Of a stretch of 64,000 nucleotides of DNA, positions 58,636 to 64,000 are shown in pieces. Position numbers and translations under genes: made by a program. This DNA is from Paracoccus chinensis. Its GTDB lineage: Bacteria > Pseudomonadota > Alphaproteobacteria > Rhodobacterales > Rhodobacteraceae. The stretch is from contig NZ_FNGE01000002.1 in assembly GCF_900102885.1 (NCBI RefSeq), positions 248,001-312,000 of the forward strand, read 5' to 3'. How positions within the stretch are numbered: position 1 is the stretch's first letter; every line of letters begins with the position of its first letter. The notes under the pieces were generated by a model. The model was not told where the DNA came from. It saw only the letters and a list, made by a program, of their open reading frames with translations, and searched no databases.

Positions 58636-59759
58636 CGGGGACCTTCCTTCCCGCCGATCCCGGCGCCGTGCTGGCCGCGCTGCCCGCGCCGGTCGCCACC
58701 TTCGACGCCAAGGGACGGTGGAGCGGGCTGAACGAGGCCGCCGAGCTGTGGCTGAACCTGTCGGAACGCGGCGTGACCGGCCTGTCCGCCGACGACCCCG
58801 CCCTGATCGCCCGCCTGCGGGTCGAACCCGAACTCGGGCCGCTGGTCGCGCAGGCGGCGCAGGCGGGCGAGTCCGTCCTGCACCCCCGCGTCCGCTTCGA
58901 GATCAGCGACCGTGCGGGCCGCTGGACCGCTCGCCGTGCGGGGCTGGACCTCGCACCCTTGCCCGACGGGGGCGTGGTCGCCCTGATCCGCCCCGAGCCC
59001 GAGGCCGAGGTGGACGCCTCGCCCCGCCGCGCGGCCCGCAGCGCCATCGGCATGGCCGAGATGCTGGCCCACGAGATCAAGAACCCGCTGGCGGGCATCC
59101 GGGGCGCCGCGCAGCTTCTGTCCGAGGGCCTTGGCCCCGAGGACCGGGAACTGACCGACCTGATCGTCGCCGAAAGCCGCCGCATCGTGGCCCTGCTGGA
59201 GGAGGTCGAGCGTTTCGGCGACACCACCCTGCCGCAGCTTCGGCCCGTGAACATCCACGATATCCTCGACCGCGCCTGCCGCAGCATGGCGCTGGGCGGG
59301 ACCGCGCCCCGGATCGTCGCGGACTATGACCCCTCGCTGCCGCCCGCGCTGGTCGATCCGGGGCGCATCATGCAGGTCGTGCTGAACCTGCTGCGCAACG
59401 CCTCGGAGGCCTTGGGGCGCGAGCCGCGCGGCCCGGACGATCCGCGCGGGCCACCGCTGATCCGGCTGCGCACCGCCTATGACCGCGACGTGCGCGGGCC
59501 CGAAGGCACGCCCCTGGCCCTGCAGGTCGAGGTCGAGGACAACGGTCCCGGCATCCCCGAGGCCATCGCCGACCAGATCTTCGAGCCCTTCGTGTCGGGA
59601 CGCGAGAACGGCACGGGCCTTGGGCTGGCGCTGGTCGGCAAGATCGTGACCGAGCACGGGGGGCTGATCCGCGCGGACAGCCGCCCCGGCCGCACCCTGT
59701 TTCGCGTATCCCTGCCGCTTGCAGGAAAAGGAGCTGCCCCATGGACGGAACCGTACTGA
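58632..59759 (+). CDS. ntrB: Nitrogen-regulation sensor kinase NtrB
   Basis: The 375-residue soluble kinase phosphorylates NtrC under nitrogen limitation and is controlled by PII proteins. An N-terminal PAS region (about 10-120) precedes the H-box MLAHEIKNPLAGIRGAAQLL (His147). ATPase motifs follow: VVLNLLRNASEAL (N box), DNGPGIPEAIADQIFEPFVS and GTGLGLALVGKIVTEHGGLI. It has no membrane helix. The start overlaps dusB (ATGA) and the end overlaps ntrC by 19 bases. Confidence 0.93.
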   Translation: MTGTFLPADPGAVLAALPAPVATFDAKGRWSGLNEAAELWLNLSERGVTGLSADDPALIARLRVEPELGPLVAQAAQAGESVLHPRVRFEISDRAGRWTARRAGLDLAPLPDGGVVALIRPEPEAEVDASPRRAARSAIGMAEMLAHEIKNPLAGIRGAAQLLSEGLGPEDRELTDLIVAESRRIVALLEEVERFGDTTLPQLRPVNIHDILDRACRSMALGGTAPRIVADYDPSLPPALVDPGRIMQVVLNLLRNASEALGREPRGPDDPRGPPLIRLRTAYDRDVRGPEGTPLALQVEVEDNGPGIPEAIADQIFEPFVSGRENGTGLGLALVGKIVTEHGGLIRADSRPGRTLFRVSLPLAGKGAAPWTEPY

Positions 59760-61120
59760 TCGCGGACGACGACCGCACCATCCGCACCGTGCTGACCCAG
59801 GCGCTGACGCGGGCAGGCTGCCGCGTCCATGCGACGGGCAGCCTGGGCCAGCTGATGCGCTGGGTCGAGGACGGAACGGGCGACCTGGTCGTGACGGACG
59901 TGATGATGCCCGACGGCAACGGGCTGGACATGATCCCCGGCATCTCGCGCGCCCGGCCCGATCTGCCGGTGATCGTGATCTCGGCGCAGAACTCGATCGT
60001 GACGGCGATCCGGGCAACGGAAGCGGCGGTCTTCGACTACCTGCCCAAACCCTTCGACCTGCCCGACCTGATGGGCCGCGTCCGTGCCGGGCTGGAACGC
60101 CGCATCCGCCGCGAGCCCGCGCCTGCCGCCGCCTCTGCGCCGGTCGTGCCCGAGGGCGTGTCCCTGATCGGCCATACGCCCGTCATGCAGGGGCTGTTCC
60201 GCAGCGTGGCGCGCATCGTCAACACCGACCTGCCCGTGATCGTGGCCGGAGAGCCGGGGACCGGCCGCAGCACGCTGGCGCAGGCGCTGCACGACCTGGG
60301 CGACCGCCGCGACGGGCCGCTGGTGCGGCTGGGCGCCTCGGAAACGCCCGAAACGCTCGGGCCGCGGCTGGCGCAGGCCCAGGGCGGCACGCTGATCCTG
60401 GAAGACCCGGCGGGGATGGAGCCTGCGGTCCAGGCCCGCCTGGCCAGCCTGATCGAGGCCGCCGAAAGCGGGCCCGACCGCGCCCGCGCGCCGCGCCTGG
60501 TGGCGACGACCGGGCCCGACCCTGAGGGAGATTCGGCTAGCGGGCAGCTGAGGCCCGACCTGTACTATCGGCTGGCCGGGATGGTGCTGACCGTGCCGCC
60601 GCTGCGGTCGCGGCTGGATGATCTGCCGGCGCTGGTGCGGCTGATGCTGGACCGCGCCGCGGGGCAGGGCGGCATGGCCACCCTGTCGGACGCCGCGCTG
60701 GACGCCCTGCGCACCTATCCCTTCCCCGGCAACCTGCGGGAACTGGACAACCTGCTGCGCCGCCTGGCCCTGACCGCCCCCGGCCCCCGGATCGAGGCCG
60801 AGGATGTGGCCGCCGCTCTGCCCGTGCCCAACGCCCCCCGCACGGGGGCGCCGCGCATCGACCCCTCGCGTCCGCTCTCCGAAGCTGTCGAGCAGCATCT
60901 GCAGCGCTATTTCGACCTGCATGGCGACCAGCTTCCCCCGCCGGGCCTTTACGACCGTGTGCTGCGGGAAGTTGAGCGTCCCCTGATCCAGATCGCGCTG
61001 GACGCGTGCAACGGAAACCAGCTGCGCTGCGCCGATCTTCTGCAGATCAACCGGAACACGCTTCGCAAGAAAGTGAACGACCTGAATATCGAGGTGACAC
61101 GCCGCCGCCGCCTGATGTAA
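59741..61120 (+). CDS. ntrC: Response regulator NtrC, GAFTGA-less Rhodobacter type
   Basis: The 459-residue nitrogen regulator has a receiver domain with Asp53 (VVTDVMMPDGNG), an AAA+ domain and a Fis-type helix-turn-helix (about 418-452; ALDACNGNQLRCADLLQINR). The AAA+ part is reduced. Walker A reads GEPGTGRS (170-177), with Arg in place of the usual Lys. The GAFTGA sigma-54 contact loop is missing between residues 178 and 216, and the Walker B region reads TLILEDPAGM. NtrC of Rhodobacter capsulatus likewise lacks GAFTGA and activates sigma-70 promoters. By analogy this protein should not need sigma-54, which is inference. Confidence 0.92.
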   Translation: MDGTVLIADDDRTIRTVLTQALTRAGCRVHATGSLGQLMRWVEDGTGDLVVTDVMMPDGNGLDMIPGISRARPDLPVIVISAQNSIVTAIRATEAAVFDYLPKPFDLPDLMGRVRAGLERRIRREPAPAAASAPVVPEGVSLIGHTPVMQGLFRSVARIVNTDLPVIVAGEPGTGRSTLAQALHDLGDRRDGPLVRLGASETPETLGPRLAQAQGGTLILEDPAGMEPAVQARLASLIEAAESGPDRARAPRLVATTGPDPEGDSASGQLRPDLYYRLAGMVLTVPPLRSRLDDLPALVRLMLDRAAGQGGMATLSDAALDALRTYPFPGNLRELDNLLRRLALTAPGPRIEAEDVAAALPVPNAPRTGAPRIDPSRPLSEAVEQHLQRYFDLHGDQLPPPGLYDRVLREVERPLIQIALDACNGNQLRCADLLQINRNTLRKKVNDLNIEVTRRRRLM

Positions 61121-61207
61121 AACGGTCACAGCGACACAGGGTCACGTAACGCCTGTGCAACAAGAACGCCGCGACAACAGCGGCGGACCGAGGGCGAGGC
61201 AGTCAAG

Positions 61208-63475
61208 GTGGCACACGCAATCGCGGCGCGACCCTGGGAACGTCTGGCGCGTCTGCGCCGGAAGCGGCGCGTGCGCAACGCGGCCACGCTGTTCATGGCC
61301 GTCCTGGGGCCGGTGCTGGCGGTTGCGACCTATGTCGTCATGGGGCCGCTCAGCCAGCAGACGGCCAGCACGGGGCTGCGGCTCGTCTTTCTGGCCGACC
61401 TCATCTACATCCTGCTGCTGACGGGGCTGGTCGGCGCGCGCATGGCCGCAATCCTGACCGCCCGCAAGTCCGCCGCCGCCGGGTCGCGCCTGCACATGCG
61501 GCTGGTGGGCGTCTTCACCGCGCTGGCGCTGTTTCCGACCGTGCTGGTCGCGCTGTTCGCCGGGCTGACGGTCAACATCGGCCTTGAAGGCTGGTTTTCC
61601 GGCCGGGTGCAGCAGGTGGTCGCGACCTCGCTGTCGGCGGCCGAGGCCTATCAGGACGAACACCGCCGCGACCTGACCGAGGACGCCCGGCTTCTCGCCC
61701 GCGTGCTGGACGAGGCCGCCCGCGCCGCGCCCTTCCTGGACGACGGCACCGTCCGCACCGTGCTGACCGAGGGGCAGGGGCTGATCCAGCGGGGCCTGCG
61801 CGAGGCTTACGTGATCGACGCGACCGGCGCGATCCGCGCGCGCGGCGACCGCAGCTATCGCTTCTGGTACGAAGAGCCGACCGAGGCGCAGTTCCGCGCC
61901 GTGGACGCCGACGGCATGCTGCTGGTCGAGGACTGGCAGAGCAACGAGTTCCGCGCCCTGGTCCGGCTGGAGCGTTTGCCGGGCCGCTATCTTTACGTTA
62001 CCCGCGACGTGGACGGCGACCTTCTGGGCCTTCTGGACGACACCCGCGCCACGGTCGGCGAATACCAGCAGCTTGAACGCACCCGCAGCCGGGTGCTGTT
62101 CGAGTTCTCGCTGCTGTATCTCGGCTTTGCGCTGCTGCTGGTGGCGGGGGCGATCTGGCTGGGTCTGTGGTTCGCGGAACGGCTGGCCCGTCCCATCGGG
62201 CGGCTGGCGGCGGCCTCGGAACAGGTGGGCGAGGGGAACCTGGATGTGCAGGTTCCTGAACCCGACACGGGCGACGAGATCCAGACCTTGGGCCAGAGCT
62301 TCAACCGCATGACCCAGGCGCTCAAGCAGCAGCGGCTCGAGCTGGTGGACAGCTACCGCGCCACCGACGAACAGCGGCGGCTTTTCGACAGCGTGCTGAC
62401 CTCGGTCACGGCGGGGGTGATCGGGCTGGGGCATGACGGGCGGATCGACTTCGTCAACCGCTCGGCCCTGCGGCTTCTGGGGCTGGACCCGACGGCGACG
62501 GACGACATGCCGCTGCTGGACGTGGTGCCGGAGTTTGGCTCGCTGTTCGCGCGCCTGCAGGGGTCGGTTGCGGACAGCGTGCAGGACGAGGTGCGGCTGC
62601 AGCGCGACGGGCGCATCGAAAGTCTGCTGGTGCGCATGGCCGCGCGGCAGGCCGAGGACGGGACCGTCGCGGGATATGTGATCGCCTTCGACGACGTGAC
62701 CGAACTGGTGACGGCCCAGCGCATGGCCGCCTGGGGTGACGTGGCCCGCCGCGTGGCCCATGAGATCAAGAACCCCCTGACCCCGATCCAGCTTTCGGCC
62801 GAGCGCATCCGGCGCAAGTTCGGCAAGCTGGCGGGTTCGGACGAGGACCGCGAGGCGCTGGCCCAATACACCGACGTCATCATCCGCCAGACCAATGACC
62901 TGCGCCGGATCGTGGACGAGTTCAGCCGCTTTGCCAGGATGCCCGAGCCAGACCGCGCGGAAACCGACATCGCCGCCCTGCTGCGCGAGGCGGTTGTGCT
63001 GCAGAAGGACGCGATCGCGGGCGGCGTTGCGGCGCATATCCCCGACGAGCCGGTGATCGTGGACTGCGACCCCGGCATGATGGGGCAGGTCTTCACCAAC
63101 CTGCTGAAGAACGCGGGCGAAGCCCTGCGCGACCGTCCGGCAGGCGACTGGATGCCCCGCGCCGAGGTCGTGCTGGAAGCGCGTCCCGACGCGGTCACGA
63201 TCCGCATCTGCGACAACGGCGTGGGCCTGCCCGAGGACCGCGCCCGGCTGTTCGAGCCTTATGTCACGCTGAAACGCGGCGGCACGGGGCTGGGCCTGCC
63301 CATCGTCAAGAAGATCGTCGAGGAGCATGGCGGCTCGCTGGTCCTGACCGACGCGCCCCCCGACGCCACCGGCCATCGCGGCGCGATGGCCGAAGTCAGA
63401 CTGCCCCGCGAACGCCAGCCCGTCCGGCTGGCCCCATCGCGCAAACATAAACTCGAAGAGGCGACAGGCACATGA
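61208..63475 (+). CDS. ntrY: Membrane sensor kinase NtrY
   Basis: The 755-residue kinase of the NtrYX system responds to nitrogen and redox or oxygen conditions. It has N-terminal membrane helices (about 25-120), a periplasmic sensor part, another membrane helix (about 297-320) with a HAMP domain, a PAS domain and the H-box RRVAHEIKNPLTPIQLSAER (His518). ATPase motifs follow (VFTNLLKNAGEAL, DNGVGLPEDRARLFEPYVTL, GTGLGLPIVKKIVEEHGGSL). The start is GTG at 61208. The 87 bases after ntrC hold a GGTCAC direct repeat (61124 and 61140) and a CACAGG/CCTGTG inverted repeat. The gene overlaps ntrX by ATGA. Confidence 0.93.
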   Translation: MAHAIAARPWERLARLRRKRRVRNAATLFMAVLGPVLAVATYVVMGPLSQQTASTGLRLVFLADLIYILLLTGLVGARMAAILTARKSAAAGSRLHMRLVGVFTALALFPTVLVALFAGLTVNIGLEGWFSGRVQQVVATSLSAAEAYQDEHRRDLTEDARLLARVLDEAARAAPFLDDGTVRTVLTEGQGLIQRGLREAYVIDATGAIRARGDRSYRFWYEEPTEAQFRAVDADGMLLVEDWQSNEFRALVRLERLPGRYLYVTRDVDGDLLGLLDDTRATVGEYQQLERTRSRVLFEFSLLYLGFALLLVAGAIWLGLWFAERLARPIGRLAAASEQVGEGNLDVQVPEPDTGDEIQTLGQSFNRMTQALKQQRLELVDSYRATDEQRRLFDSVLTSVTAGVIGLGHDGRIDFVNRSALRLLGLDPTATDDMPLLDVVPEFGSLFARLQGSVADSVQDEVRLQRDGRIESLLVRMAARQAEDGTVAGYVIAFDDVTELVTAQRMAAWGDVARRVAHEIKNPLTPIQLSAERIRRKFGKLAGSDEDREALAQYTDVIIRQTNDLRRIVDEFSRFARMPEPDRAETDIAALLREAVVLQKDAIAGGVAAHIPDEPVIVDCDPGMMGQVFTNLLKNAGEALRDRPAGDWMPRAEVVLEARPDAVTIRICDNGVGLPEDRARLFEPYVTLKRGGTGLGLPIVKKIVEEHGGSLVLTDAPPDATGHRGAMAEVRLPRERQPVRLAPSRKHKLEEATGT

Positions 63476-64000
63476 GCGACATTCTGATCGTGGACGACGA
63501 ACGCGATATCCGGGAACTCATCGCCGACATCCTCGGTGACGAGGGTTTCCAGACGCGCACCGCCGCCAATGCCGACGAGGCGCTGGCCGCCATCAACGCC
63601 GAGGAGCCGGCGCTGATGATCCTGGACATCTGGCTCAAGGACAGCCGGATGGACGGGATCGACATCCTCAAGCAGGTCAAGCGCAACAACCCCTCGGTGC
63701 CGGTGGTCATCATCTCGGGGCATGGCAACATCGAGATCGCGGTCGCGGCGATCAAGCAGGGCGCCTATGACTTCATCGAGAAGCCCTTCAACATCGACCA
63801 GCTGATGGTCGTGATCACGCGGGCAATGGAAACCAGCCGGTTGCGGCGCGAGAACATGCAGCTGCGCCGGCGCGAGGTCGCGGCGGCCGAGATGCTGGGG
63901 CATTCCGCCTCGTTCCGGCGGCTGCGCGAGAACCTCGACAAGGTCGCCAAGTCGAACGGCCGCGTGATGCTGACGGGCGAGCCCGGCGCGGGCAAGGAGA
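63472..64000 (+). CDS. ntrX: Response regulator NtrX, 5' part (gene continues past window)
   Basis: The first 176 codons are inside the window. The receiver domain begins MSDILIVDDERDIRELIADI and has the phospho-acceptor Asp52 in LMILDIWLKDSRMDGIDILK. VVIISGHGNIEIAVAAIKQG and YDFIEKPFNIDQL follow. The AAA+ domain is beginning at the window edge (MLTGEPGAGKE), with a normal Walker A lysine, unlike NtrC next door. The start overlaps the ntrY stop (ATGA), so the pair is coupled. Confidence 0.94.
   Translation, partial: MSDILIVDDERDIRELIADILGDEGFQTRTAANADEALAAINAEEPALMILDIWLKDSRMDGIDILKQVKRNNPSVPVVIISGHGNIEIAVAAIKQGAYDFIEKPFNIDQLMVVITRAMETSRLRRENMQLRRREVAAAEMLGHSASFRRLRENLDKVAKSNGRVMLTGEPGAGKE

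Overview
The window is high-GC DNA whose gene content and gene order match an alphaproteobacterium of the Rhodobacteraceae, most like Paracoccus or a close relative. The evidence is the dusB(nifR3)-ntrB-ntrC-ntrY-ntrX cluster with a GAFTGA-less NtrC, flaF/flbT next to flagellin, CckA, a methylsuccinyl-CoA dehydrogenase of the ethylmalonyl-CoA pathway, an alphaproteobacterial LexA box (GAAC-N7-GAAC) at recA, and the order enoyl-CoA hydratase-rpsT-dnaA-dnaN-recF. Nearly all of it is chromosomal housekeeping sequence. No rRNA, tRNA, insertion sequence, integrase or CRISPR array was seen.

Layout. 1-9 kb: end of sufS, a secreted lytic transglycosylase, then on the minus strand an RNA m5C methyltransferase, cckA and an HWE-type sensor kinase. 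A perfect CtrA-type site (TTAA-N7-TTAA) lies over the methyltransferase stop codon, just upstream of cckA. recA follows with its SOS box and terminator, then a serine hydrolase. 9-14 kb: alaS, a class II glutamine amidotransferase, aroC, and an orphan BrnA-like gene preceded by five 11-bp tandem repeats. 14.5-16.2 kb: a visibly AT-richer island with one AlbA_2/HATPase_c_4 gene and a pair of 19-bp direct repeats. 16.2-19.5 kb: carB.

19.7-25.5 kb is a flagellar block: fliK-flgD leftward, and a rod-binding protein, an FlgN-like protein, flagellin, flaF, flbT and a DUF1217 protein rightward. 25.7-29.7 kb: ubiB and ubiE (ubiquinone), mutM and an enoyl-CoA hydratase. 29.8-34.8 kb: rpsT, dnaA, dnaN, recF and a VOC protein. 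34.9-42.7 kb: adenine deaminase, recO, a META lipoprotein, methylsuccinyl-CoA dehydrogenase, and a translationally coupled TauE-dapE-GNAT-membrane protein run.

42.8-57.4 kb is mostly leftward: a very long OmpA-family protein, pyruvate carboxylase, tadA, then (rightward) a pseudouridine synthase with a 315-residue RG-rich tail and a small secreted protein ending in ten aspartates. A YjbF-YjbH envelope/exopolysaccharide pair converges on the small protein. A lipoprotein and L-serine dehydratase follow. 57.6-64 kb: dusB, ntrB, ntrC, ntrY and the start of ntrX, the nitrogen-control cluster.

The items most worth following up are the CtrA site feeding back on cckA, the 11-bp phased repeat array, the AT-rich AlbA_2 island gene, the small Asp10 protein as a possible GfcA/YjbE analogue, the palindrome cluster in the mcd promoter region, and the reduced ATPase motifs of NtrC. 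No clearly new multi-gene system was found.
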